Assembly: GCA_965215385.1 (NCBI GenBank)
Contig: OZ244059.1
Location: 992,001 to 1,056,000 of the forward strand
Source: JAPORY01 sp965215385
GTDB taxonomy: Bacteria > Pseudomonadota > Alphaproteobacteria > Rhodobacterales > Rhodobacteraceae
Direction of reading: 5' to 3'
DNA: 64,000 nt
Made by a program: the position numbers and the translations under genes
In this document: piece after piece, positions 1 through 8,236 of the stretch
Layout of the letters: the number at the start of each line of letters is the position of its first letter
Numbering within the stretch: the first letter of the stretch is position 1
Notes under the pieces: generated by a model
Seen by the model: the letters and a program-made list of their open reading frames with translations, nothing else
What the model was told of the DNA's origin: nothing
Database searches by the model: none

Positions 1-2
1 AA

Positions 3-674
3 CGATACGCCAACGATCATCCCGACCGCAAGAACCAATTGCCCGCTATTTTGCCACTAGTCTTTTATCACGGACAACAGCAGTGGAACGTTCCCCTCTC
101 GGTATTCGACATGATCGCGGACGACGAGGACTTGCAACCCTACACGCGCTCACTGCGGTATTTGCTACGCGACCTCGGTAATATGTCACCAGAGCAGATG
201 TCTTCGATGCCCGATATTCGCGCGGTCTTTCAAGCGCTGAATATTCATCCGCAAAACGGTATTGCGTTCAAAGGTCTGATTAATCTCTTAGGCAATCTTG
301 ATGATGAAACCGACTTGGAAACAGCGGTATTATCTTTTATGGTAAGGATGAAGAGTATCACGCACGACACATTAAGAATGGCTCTACAACACGCCAAACC
401 AGAACGATGGGAGTATCTCATGGGTACAATTGCTGAAACTTGGATTAAACAGGGGGAAGCCAGAGGTGAAGCCAGAGGTGAAGCCAGAGGGGAAGCCAGA
501 GGGGAAGCCAGAGGTAAGGCGGAAACCTTCATACGATTAGCGCGACTAAAATTCGGTGAGGTTCCGCCGCCGCGCATCGACACCGTGCGGAACGCCTCCA
601 CAACCCAACTTGATCGTTGGTTAGAAGCGTTGCTCACGGCAAAGACTCTCGAGAGCATCTTCAAGCCTTCGTAA
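3..674 (+). CDS. Rpn/YhgA-like PD-(D/E)XK nuclease, 5' truncated by window edge
   Basis: The reading frame is open from base 3, so the gene starts outside the window; the TTG at 39 is only an internal codon. The visible residues begin with the family pattern of basic and proline residues followed by LVFYHG, which in Rpn (recombination-promoting nuclease/putative transposase, PF04754-like) proteins follows the nuclease core. The catalytic PD-(D/E)XK part would lie upstream and is not visible. The C-terminus has five tandem EARG units, then a helical tail with FIRLARLKFG. Rpn proteins are DNA endonucleases linked to RecA-independent recombination and phage defence; their C-terminal repeats vary in number. 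Family call is firm, function of this copy is inference. Confidence 0.8.
   Translation, partial: RYANDHPDRKNQLPAILPLVFYHGQQQWNVPLSVFDMIADDEDLQPYTRSLRYLLRDLGNMSPEQMSSMPDIRAVFQALNIHPQNGIAFKGLINLLGNLDDETDLETAVLSFMVRMKSITHDTLRMALQHAKPERWEYLMGTIAETWIKQGEARGEARGEARGEARGEARGKAETFIRLARLKFGEVPPPRIDTVRNASTTQLDRWLEALLTAKTLESIFKPS
456..515 (+). repeat. Five 12-bp tandem repeats inside the Rpn-like gene
   Basis: Five consecutive copies of GAAGCCAGAGGT or GAAGCCAGAGGG encode EARG five times near the C-terminus. The unit is a multiple of three, so gain or loss of units changes length without breaking the frame. Slippage-prone repeats of this sort are common in Rpn-like genes. Confidence 0.9.
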
Positions 675-795
675 TGCGGTCATATGGTGATCATTCTGCT
701 CGAACATCTCGCCACATATACTCAAAACATGGGAACGCGCCTATACACCGTGACTTCACAGGAATTTAGGCACTTTGGTGGTGATTAGGACTTGA

Positions 796-1290
796 TTAAA
801 ACAATTGGCACAAAGGGCATCTGGTCGACGAACGAAGTGTTTGCCAAGGTTCTGTAAACCAGGGGTTGATTGTCTTAGCCCTGGTGTTGTGAAACTCGGC
901 CTCATTTCAGGTTATGACCGCAAGACCACGCGTTACTGCGACGGCTGCAATTAAAGCGTCCGGCACGTGGTCACCAAGCGGCTCTCCTCCACGGTGCTTG
1001 TTTTCCGCTGTGCGGCCGCAGTCTTGTGCGTCTTCCAATGACCACGCAACCATGCGGTCTTCAAACAATTCCTCAAGAAGTTCCTGAAATCGGTCGCCAA
1101 GATTCATTCATCTTTGACCCACTTTGAAGCGTCCAATTCGATACAATATTTCCCAAACGGCAATTATAGAAATACCCAATCCTTCGTCAGCAATCGAATT
1201 CCGGAAGGCTGCGACACGAGGCTCAGGCAGCGGGCGCATCATTTCTGAAACGACATTAATATCGAGAAGCCAGTTGAATGACCCTGTCAA
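796..1290 (-). pseudogene. VapC/FitB-like PIN-domain toxin, broken by two in-frame TGA codons
   Basis: Translating from TTG at 1290 gives WLLDINVVSEMMRP, the PIN-domain start with the first catalytic Asp. The frame runs through TGA at 1108-1110 without a shift into the middle of the domain and HVPDALIAAVAVTRGLAVIT (second acidic cluster region). A second TGA at 907-909 sits where the family has Arg in VTRN; beyond it the same frame continues NEAEFHNTRAKTINPW, the usual VapC tail. The normal stop after NPW is not seen and the frame runs to TAA at 796. The upstream antitoxin stop overlaps the TTG start (TTGA). VapC-type toxins are Mg-dependent RNases; this copy should give only a 60-residue fragment, so it is read as a pseudogene. 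Confidence 0.85.
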
Positions 1291-1658
1291 TCATCCGAGC
1301 CTAAAATTGCTAGCGGCCGATAGCCGCGATGGATTCGCGAGGGAAGATCAACCCCATGCTCCTCGCCAAAAACTTGGTCGAAGGCGTCAGACGGCTTACC
1401 GCAGTCTTCCTTAAATTCCTGATTACTACACTCCGAGGCTGAAATCATAGAATCTTCTAAGCTGTCGTGCCTAGGATTCGAACGTGAAACGTTCTGTTCC
1501 GCTTCTTCGGACAATGCCTCAAAGCATTGGACACTCATCGGCACGAACCGCGGCTTTTTGTGTTTCGAAATGACTACCGGAGGCTGAGCTGCAGTAGCAA
1601 GAACGTCACCGGTTCTGCGGGCGAGATCTGCCGCCGGAGACGCAATCGGGTCAACCAT
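1287..1658 (-). CDS. Phd/YefM-family antitoxin, partner of the broken VapC-like toxin
   Basis: The protein starts MVDPIASPAADLARRTGDVL (ATG at 1658; the frame is open further upstream but the extra residues do not resemble the family). It has the Phd/YefM hallmark pattern of a small domain ending in VVISKHKKPRFVPMSVQCFEAL. The acidic tail of about 75 residues is the usual toxin-binding part, although here it is long and shows no motif I recognise. It overlaps the toxin start by 2 nt, so the two form an operon. These antitoxins bind their own promoter and the toxin. With the toxin dead, this gene is probably a survivor of a decaying module. Confidence 0.7.
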   Translation of the reverse strand: MVDPIASPAADLARRTGDVLATAAQPPVVISKHKKPRFVPMSVQCFEALSEEAEQNVSRSNPRHDSLEDSMISASECSNQEFKEDCGKPSDAFDQVFGEEHGVDLPSRIHRGYRPLAILGSDD

Positions 1659-2131
1659 TTTGCTATCCGTTAGTTTTCGTAATTCCTGTAATATACATCT
1701 AATCGAAAAAAAGTAAATAAAGGTGCGCCGAACCTTTCTCAATCAATCGACTTTCTAAATCAGACCCTTTTCTTAACTCACATCTTCTGAACGACGTGAC
1801 CAATTTCGTTATCAAGAGTTGGGCTTTCCCAGTGCAGGAAATGTCTCTGAAGGAATTGCATTCGGACTACACATCATGTTTCCCAAGTGATAAGCATTGA
1901 CGGCGAATTTTCTGATCCCTCGCTTGCGGGTTACGAGTGTCGCGGCCCTATCGTCGCTTGGAACTGCTTTTTCCATCACAACTGCTTTTCTCTACACTGC
2001 TGCGCCCGCAATGCATGGACTATCGTTTAGAGGCCGCAGATTCCGAGCAACTGGTTTGCTTTAGAATCACAGAATCCGTTGCCTCTCAAAGACAATTCAC
2101 CTAGGGTCAACGCAGACCGAGATTGGGATAA
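1659..2131. other. Gene-free stretch between antitoxin and nhaA
   Basis: No convincing reading frame, RNA or repeat seen. It must hold the promoters of the leftward antitoxin operon and of rightward nhaA, but no clear -35/-10 pair stands out. Confidence 0.5.
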
Positions 2132-3421
2132 GTGAACATGTACCGCGTTTGGAATATCCTCATCAACAATTCGCTCCTGTTGATTTTGGGAGCATTAATC
2201 GCCCTCATTTGGGCAAATCTGGATTTCATCTATCCCGTCGCAGGAAATGCTCACTATTGGGCTGACACTTACCATCACATTATCGACTACGCCCTATGGG
2301 ACTATGCGCCAATCGGGCATGAGCACCATGGACATCGCACTCTCACATTTCACTACTTGATTAATGACATGCTCATGGCCCTCTTCTTTGGCGTTGCCGC
2401 GAAAGAGGTCTGGGAAGCCGTTATCCTCAAAGATGGATCATTGCGCGGCAAACGCGCCGCAACGCCGCTGTTCGCGACTGCCGGCGGAATGTTCGGCCCA
2501 ATCGCCGTATACCTTGGACTTGCCGCATTTCTCGGTTCGGACACCTACAATGCCGTTGCCAACGGTTGGGCAATTCCGACCGCAACCGATATCGCTTTTT
2601 CGTATCTGGTCGGGCGAATCGTTTTTGGCGCGGGTCATCCCGCCGTCCGATTTCTTCTCCTTTTGGCAATTGCCGATGATGCTGCCGGACTAATTATCCT
2701 CGCCGTTTTTTATCCCTCGGGTACGCTCGCACCGATTTGGCTGTTGTTCTCTCTCGCCGTCGCTGTCACTGTTTTCCTCCTGTTTAATTGGTTGCCACGC
2801 CACCTTGATAAGAACGATCCAACGCAAACATATGCCAGTTGGGTGCGCAAAAAACTGAAATTCTGGCCTTATGTCCTCGCCGGATGCGCAAGTTGGTATG
2901 GCTTTATGATGTCGGGACTGCATCCAGCCCTCGGTTTGTTGCCAATTGTGCCCACAATTCCTCACGCCGACCACGATTTTGGACTCTTCGCTCAAACCGA
3001 ACAATACGCTCATGATCTGCTAAACGAAATCGAACACGCCCTAAAGGTGCCGGTCGAAATTGTTCTGTTTTGTTTTGGGCTGTGTAACGCGGGCGTTCAA
3101 TTCAGCGCCATCGGGGATGCAACGTGGCTGGTTCTTGCTGGCCTGATCGTCGGCAAACCAATAGGAATTTTCTTGTTTGGTTGGTTAGCCGCAGTGCCGT
3201 TTCGCCTCGGGATACCTGACGGCATGCGACTCGTTGATCTGATAGTCATCGGTTTTGTCGCGGCGATTGGCTTCACTGTTTCGCTGTTTGTAGCGACCGT
3301 AGCGTTCGAGGCCGGGCCGATTCAAGATGCGGCAAAAATGGGAGCCCTATTCTCCTTCGGTGCCGCTGTAATTAGTATACTTGCAGGAAAGATTTTCCAC
3401 GTTCAAAAGCAGGCCAACTGA
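2132..3421 (+). CDS. nhaA: Na+/H+ antiporter NhaA
   Basis: This is an inner-membrane electrogenic antiporter expelling Na+ (or Li+) in exchange for protons. It has 429 residues, against about 390 in E. coli, and hydrophobic segments throughout. It shows the ion-site motifs: TATDIAFS with Asp153 (equivalent of E. coli Asp133) and AIADDAAG with Asp182-Asp183 (equivalent of Asp163-Asp164). A His-rich loop, HEHHGH near residues 63-68, follows the first helix and lengthens the protein; its role is unknown. The start is GTG at 2132, with ATG two codons later as an alternative. It stands alone, more than 200 bp from kdsA. Confidence 0.95.
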   Translation: MNMYRVWNILINNSLLLILGALIALIWANLDFIYPVAGNAHYWADTYHHIIDYALWDYAPIGHEHHGHRTLTFHYLINDMLMALFFGVAAKEVWEAVILKDGSLRGKRAATPLFATAGGMFGPIAVYLGLAAFLGSDTYNAVANGWAIPTATDIAFSYLVGRIVFGAGHPAVRFLLLLAIADDAAGLIILAVFYPSGTLAPIWLLFSLAVAVTVFLLFNWLPRHLDKNDPTQTYASWVRKKLKFWPYVLAGCASWYGFMMSGLHPALGLLPIVPTIPHADHDFGLFAQTEQYAHDLLNEIEHALKVPVEIVLFCFGLCNAGVQFSAIGDATWLVLAGLIVGKPIGIFLFGWLAAVPFRLGIPDGMRLVDLIVIGFVAAIGFTVSLFVATVAFEAGPIQDAAKMGALFSFGAAVISILAGKIFHVQKQAN

Positions 3422-3652
3422 ATCTTCTCCGATCATGGGATGCGCTGAGTCGATATGCGTTGCGTACCCACCCCAATGCGAAGAATGCATTGCCGACGAG
3501 TGACCTCGGACGTAAATTCCTGATTCATTAACTTCTTCGTCAAATTAGCACTCATAGAAATCACGACGAACTATTTCAAAGTTAACATGCTACTGGTGAA
3601 CGCCGCGAATATTGCCTCTCTCGTCACCCCAAGACCACGCTGGTAACCGTTA

Positions 3653-4486
3653 ATGACAGATGTCTCAATTGCTGACTTTAAAGTTGGAAACACTTTACCG
3701 CTGACCGTCATTGCGGGACCGTGCCAACTAGAGAGTGCCGGTCACGCAGAAATGGTCGCTGGAAGAATGCAAGAAATTTGTCGCGCGGCTGGTATTTCGT
3801 ATATCTTTAAGTCTAGTTATGATAAAGCCAACCGGACTTCTGGCGATAGTGCCCGCGGGCCGGGTATTGATGCCGGACTCAAAATCCTTGCGAGTGTTCG
3901 CCAGTCGCTCGGCGTCCCGGTACTCACGGATGTGCATTTGCCGCAAGACTGTGCCACCGTCGCTTCAATCGTCGACGTTTTGCAGATTCCTGCCTTTCTG
4001 TGTCGTCAAACCGACCTTCTCGTTGCCGCTGGCAGGACTGGCTGTGCGGTAAATGTTAAGAAAGGACAGTTTCTCGCACCTTGGGACATGAAAAACGTTG
4101 TTGAAAAGATTAGAAGTACTGGCAACGAGCGTGTCCTGCTTACCGAGCGCGGAACCTGCTTTGGTTACAATAGTCTGATCGTCGACTTTCGGTCTCTCCC
4201 GCAAATGGCGCAACTTGGATCTCCAGTCGTGATGGATGTTACCCATTCCGTCCAATTGCCAGGTCATAAGGGCTCGTCCTCAGGCGGACAGCGAGAGTTC
4301 ATCCCCACACTCGCAAGAGCTGCCGTCGCTATTGGCATCGCCGCACTGTTTTTTGAAACTCACGAGGACCCTGACAGCGCACCGTGTGACGGTCCCAACA
4401 TGATTCCGCTCGACTCGGTGTCACACCTAATTTCGATGCTGCTGGAACTCGACCAAATCACTAAAGCTCATTCCACTTCAAATTAA
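3653..4486 (+). CDS. kdsA: 3-deoxy-8-phosphooctulonate (KDO-8-P) synthase
   Basis: Condenses phosphoenolpyruvate with arabinose 5-phosphate to KDO-8-P in the cytoplasm, the first step of KDO synthesis for lipopolysaccharide. The 277 residues are full length. Family motifs visible are FKSSYDKANRTS (substrate binding), LTDVH, FLCRQTDLL, NVKKGQFLAPWDM and CDGPNMIPL. The N-terminal strand reads IAGPCQLES with Cys24; enzymes with Cys here use a divalent metal, whereas the E. coli type has Asn, so a metal-dependent KdsA is predicted. The next gene begins 10 bp downstream, suggesting co-transcription with the sugar-phosphate mutase. Confidence 0.95.
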   Translation: MTDVSIADFKVGNTLPLTVIAGPCQLESAGHAEMVAGRMQEICRAAGISYIFKSSYDKANRTSGDSARGPGIDAGLKILASVRQSLGVPVLTDVHLPQDCATVASIVDVLQIPAFLCRQTDLLVAAGRTGCAVNVKKGQFLAPWDMKNVVEKIRSTGNERVLLTERGTCFGYNSLIVDFRSLPQMAQLGSPVVMDVTHSVQLPGHKGSSSGGQREFIPTLARAAVAIGIAALFFETHEDPDSAPCDGPNMIPLDSVSHLISMLLELDQITKAHSTSN

Positions 4487-4496
4487 CGAGATCGTC

Positions 4497-5996
4497 ATGT
4501 CGCAAGTCGCACCCGCCGTCGCACAAAATACCTGGGCCTTCATGCGAGACCCGATGATCGTTGCGACCGGCTTTCGAGAATATGATGCTCGCTGGCGATT
4601 TCCAGAGGAAATAAATCTACCAGGCCTCGTCGCTCTTGGCCTCGGCATTGGTACGCAATTGCGTCGTCACAACAAAAAGCCCGTGATTGTGGTCGGGCAA
4701 GACTATCGCGAGTATTCACTGAGTGTGAAACAGGCGCTGATCCTCGGCCTATTACAAGCTGGAATTGAGATCAAAGATATCGGCCCTTGCGTAAGCCCGA
4801 TGGCCTACTTTGCGCAATTTCATCTTGATATCTCAGCGGTCGCTATGGTGACCGCCTCGCATAACCCAAATGGCTGGACGGGCGTCAAGATGGGCTTCGA
4901 GCGCCCGCTGACGCACGGGCCCGATGAAATGAATGAATTAAAGAAAATCGTCCTATCCGGCAACGGACAAGCACATTCCGGCGGTACCTACGAATTTGTG
5001 GACGGGATCAAAAACGCTTATCTCAATGATATCATCGGTGACTTCCGTCTGCGACGATCCGTCAAAATTGTATGCGCTACAGGCAACGGCACGGCATCCG
5101 TTTTTGCCCCCGAGTTGTTGCGTCGGATTGGCGTCGAGGTGATTGAACGGCATTGTGACCTTGATTATCTCTTTCCCAATTATAACCCGAATCCCGAGTC
5201 GCTCGAAATGTTAGAGGATATGGCAGCGATGGTGCGACAAACTGATGCCGACTTAGCGTTAGGATTTGATGGCGACGGGGATCGCTGCGGGGTCGTGGAT
5301 GACGAAGGCGAGGAAATTTTTGCGGACAAGGTCGGAGTGATTCTGGCGCGTGACCTTGCGAAGTATCATCGCAATCCAAAATTTGTCGTCGACATCAAGT
5401 CAACAGGACTGTTTGTGTCAGACCCCGAACTGCGGGCGCATAATGTTACAACCGATTACTGGAAAACTGGCCACTCCCATATGAAAAGACGGGTGAAGGA
5501 GATTGGCGCTTTAGCCGGTTTTGAAAAATCGGGACACTACTTTCTAGCTGAACCAATAGGTCACGGTTATGACTGCGCACTCAGGGTCGCGATTGAGATT
5601 TGCAAACTACTGGACCGTAATCCCTCAAAGAGTATGTCGGAGCTGCACAAAGCATTGCCGCGAACTTTCGCTAGTCCCACCATGTCGCCTTATTGCCCCG
5701 ATGCCGAAAAATATGAGGTCTCTAAGCGCTTGGTTGCAAAACTCCTGGCCAAAAAAGCGGCGAAGGAAACCTTTGCGGGTCGCGAGATCATTGATGTTAT
5801 CACTGTCAACGGTGGTCGCGTCGTTCTTGATAACGGTGCTTGGGGTCTCATACGTCCGTCCTCAAATACCCCAAATCTTGTTGTGGTATGCGAGAGCCCC
5901 GATAGCGACGCTGAAAAACGTGAAATTTTCGCCGAACTTGACGCATTGATTCAGCAAGAGGAACACCTCGGAGATTACGATCAAAAGATGGCCTGA
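4497..5996 (+). CDS. Phosphomannomutase/phosphoglucomutase (AlgC/ManB type)
   Basis: Alpha-D-phosphohexomutase interconverting 1- and 6-phosphates of mannose and/or glucose, supplying nucleotide sugars for surface polysaccharide. The 499 residues carry the four signature loops in order: catalytic phosphoserine in TASHNP (Ser121), Mg-binding GFDGDGDRCG (Asp258, Asp260, Asp262), sugar-recognition loop GFEKSGHYF, and the phosphate-binding loop RPSSNTPNL near the C-terminus. It follows kdsA by 10 bp, which fits a role in LPS or exopolysaccharide precursor supply. Which sugar is preferred cannot be read from sequence; pgm or manB would both be possible names. Confidence 0.9.
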   Translation: MSQVAPAVAQNTWAFMRDPMIVATGFREYDARWRFPEEINLPGLVALGLGIGTQLRRHNKKPVIVVGQDYREYSLSVKQALILGLLQAGIEIKDIGPCVSPMAYFAQFHLDISAVAMVTASHNPNGWTGVKMGFERPLTHGPDEMNELKKIVLSGNGQAHSGGTYEFVDGIKNAYLNDIIGDFRLRRSVKIVCATGNGTASVFAPELLRRIGVEVIERHCDLDYLFPNYNPNPESLEMLEDMAAMVRQTDADLALGFDGDGDRCGVVDDEGEEIFADKVGVILARDLAKYHRNPKFVVDIKSTGLFVSDPELRAHNVTTDYWKTGHSHMKRRVKEIGALAGFEKSGHYFLAEPIGHGYDCALRVAIEICKLLDRNPSKSMSELHKALPRTFASPTMSPYCPDAEKYEVSKRLVAKLLAKKAAKETFAGREIIDVITVNGGRVVLDNGAWGLIRPSSNTPNLVVVCESPDSDAEKREIFAELDALIQQEEHLGDYDQKMA

Positions 5997-6161
5997 AGAC
6001 AATCTCAGAACTGTCGCAAGTCACTGCGTGACGGCGACCCAAAGGCGCAGATCAACTATCACTTGGTTCGATTGTCCGATACACTCTTGGCGTATTCAAA
6101 ACTAGCGATTGCTGCATCTACAACAAAGTGAGAGGGAGATCTGCCCAACGAGGACTGTGAC

Positions 6162-7445
6162 ATGGCAGCATTTAGAAAAGACAAGCTAAATGAGTTTATT
6201 CTGCAGAGGGCTAAATCGCATCCGCCGGTATTTGTTGGCAGACGAGAAATACTCAAAGAGATCGCCGAACTATCAAATTTGGCTTTCAGACAGAAAGCCG
6301 CAATTCCCGGTAACACTCACATAATCTACGGTGCTCCAGGTGCCGGGAAGAGTTCGATATTGCGCGAATTGGAGCTGCGCGGGCAAACAAACGATTGGCC
6401 CCGTACAATCTATTGCTCCAATGTCGAAATTGAAGATCACCTGCCCGATGTATTGAAATCAATCCTATTAGCCGCCGAAGCGACCGAGCAGAACTGGCGG
6501 GTGCTGGTGCAGAGATTCGGGTCTAATCTCGGACAACGGATCGGTGAAATCCAAGCATTCGGATTCGGTATAGATGTCGAAAAAATGTTGCACCGAACTT
6601 GGCCGAACAATCTTCATGAATTGCGCGAAGTGATCCCCGCCACAACTTGGAAGTGCTCCGTCGTCATTGCCGTTGACGAGGCGCAAAGACTAGGCAATCA
6701 GGTCAATTCTTCAACCGCAAGATTTCTTCAAGCCATTCATGACGCCGAGTACTTGCGCTTGCCAATCAGTCTTATTTTAGCAGGCTTGAGCGATACCAAA
6801 GAGTGTGCTCGCGAGATGGGGCTGACCAACACAGTTTATGATTGTTCAATCGGATGCTTTACGCCGCAAGAACAACGCGAGGTCATAGAAGGGTTTTGTT
6901 GCCATTTTGGGATTGAGGTCGGGGAGCAAGAAGAAAAACTGTACGCCTATTTTGCACCAACAGACGGATGGCCACGACATATGTACTGGGCCCAAAAGGC
7001 TCTGGCAATGCAGCTCATTCTTCCAGAGGTCGGAGGTTGTCTGAATCGTCTCTCAAATTGGCAGACGGTAGCGGATTTGAGAGATCAATATCGAATAAGA
7101 TACTACAAAGATCGAACGTCCCATGAGATGAAAGAATCGCGAAAACTCCTAGCAGCTATCCTGCTTTATATATCAGAGGCTGAAAGAAAAAGTAACAAAC
7201 TCTTCATAGCAGACATTTACGATATTTTGGAAAAAATGACGCTAACGAACCAAGGGGCGGCTTGGAGGCTTCCCGAATCATACACCGCAAGATCCTATGT
7301 TCGTCATTTGATTCACCAAGGTGTCTTGCAAGAAGACTCGCATTCAGAAGCTCTTGTTTGCCCGATACCAAACTTCCAAAGCCATTTGATTGCGCAGGCA
7401 AATTTTACTCCCGAAGAATACCAGCACTTGCAACTCGTAGATTGA
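6162..7445 (+). CDS. Orphan AAA/P-loop ATPase of unknown function
   Basis: 427 residues. A short N-terminus ending PPVFVGRRE precedes Walker A GAPGAGKS (57-64) and Walker B VVIAVDEAQ (167-175). A sensor-like ILAGLSDT follows. The C-terminal half holds GWPRHMYWAQKALA and a tail with CPIPNFQSHLIAQANFT. The layout resembles ORC/Cdc6- or TniB-like ATPases that work with a partner, but no transposase, integrase or nuclease lies beside it. ATG at 6162 is preceded by ACGAGGA. The gene stands alone, convergent with lolD. A decayed paralogue lies at 50776-52160 and shares the PPVFV start, the DEAQ/DEVQ box, WPRHMYWAQKALA and the C-terminal CPIP box. Fold is well supported; biological role is unknown. 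Confidence 0.75.
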   Translation: MAAFRKDKLNEFILQRAKSHPPVFVGRREILKEIAELSNLAFRQKAAIPGNTHIIYGAPGAGKSSILRELELRGQTNDWPRTIYCSNVEIEDHLPDVLKSILLAAEATEQNWRVLVQRFGSNLGQRIGEIQAFGFGIDVEKMLHRTWPNNLHELREVIPATTWKCSVVIAVDEAQRLGNQVNSSTARFLQAIHDAEYLRLPISLILAGLSDTKECAREMGLTNTVYDCSIGCFTPQEQREVIEGFCCHFGIEVGEQEEKLYAYFAPTDGWPRHMYWAQKALAMQLILPEVGGCLNRLSNWQTVADLRDQYRIRYYKDRTSHEMKESRKLLAAILLYISEAERKSNKLFIADIYDILEKMTLTNQGAAWRLPESYTARSYVRHLIHQGVLQEDSHSEALVCPIPNFQSHLIAQANFTPEEYQHLQLVD

Positions 7446-7528
7446 GGTGCTGTCTCTGATCACTGGTGCAGAGGCTTTTTTCTCACCAAGAGCTCTGTGG
7501 TTTGAACGGCTCAGCCGCCGCTACCAAA

Positions 7529-8236
7529 TTATTCAGTCCAGCTAATAGGCTCGTCGGTTGCGCGTAGCGTCCCATTTTGCAAACGTACCGTGCGACTCAT
7601 TTTTCGGGTCAGTTCGGGATTGTGGGTTGCAATCAATGCCGTCAATCCAGTCGTTGCCACCAGTTCCAACAAGCAGTCGAACACCTGATCGGCGGTTTGG
7701 GGATCAAGATTTCCAGTTGGTTCATCCGCCAACAGTATACTTGGTTGGTTTGCGACGGCTCGACAAAATGCCACCCGTTGCTGCTCACCGCCCGAAAGTT
7801 GCGCCGGACGATGTTTTGCCCGCGGTGACAGTCCGACACGATCAAGCAGCGACTCGCTGCGCTGCTTTGCCGATTCATATGAGATCCCCAGCGCCAACTG
7901 CGGGAGTATCACATTCTCGACTGCGCTAAATTCGGGTAGCAAATGGTGGAATTGATAGACAAATCCAACCTTTTCGCGACGCATCTTCGTCCGATGTCGA
8001 TCTGAGAGCTGCTGTGTTGATTCACCATTGATAATCACATCACCAGAGTCCGCCGAATCGAGCAAACCAGTAATTTGCAATAAAGTCGACTTTCCTGCGC
8101 CCGACGGTGCCACCAAAGCAACGATTTCGCCCCCAACAATATCAATGGACGCCGCCGTCAATACCCGAACTTCGTTATCCAAACCATAATTGAAGGATTT
8201 TGCCACATCAACGAGGCTGATTGCAAAATCACTCAT
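7529..8236 (-). CDS. lolD: Lipoprotein-releasing ABC transporter ATPase LolD
   Basis: Cytoplasmic ATPase of the LolCDE complex that extracts lipoproteins from the inner membrane for transfer to LolA. 235 residues with Walker A APSGAGKS (about 43-50; the usual leading Gly is Ala), the signature LSGGEQQRV, Walker B ILLADEPTG and the H-loop IATHN. It overlaps the preceding permease gene by 8 nt, a translationally coupled pair, and proS-lolC/E-lolD is a known alphaproteobacterial gene order. MacB-type ATPases look similar, but the partner and neighbourhood favour LolD. Confidence 0.92.
   Translation of the reverse strand: MSDFAISLVDVAKSFNYGLDNEVRVLTAASIDIVGGEIVALVAPSGAGKSTLLQITGLLDSADSGDVIINGESTQQLSDRHRTKMRREKVGFVYQFHHLLPEFSAVENVILPQLALGISYESAKQRSESLLDRVGLSPRAKHRPAQLSGGEQQRVAFCRAVANQPSILLADEPTGNLDPQTADQVFDCLLELVATTGLTALIATHNPELTRKMSRTVRLQNGTLRATDEPISWTE

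Noticed and set aside
456..515. CRISPR-like array
   Set aside because: Units are 12 bp, direct and without spacers, and all lie in frame in one gene.
796..1290. Recoding of TGA as an amino acid in the VapC gene
   Set aside because: TGA is the normal stop of many intact genes here (fccB, lolD and others), and neither stop has a selenocysteine-like stem-loop noticed beside it. Nonsense mutation is simpler.
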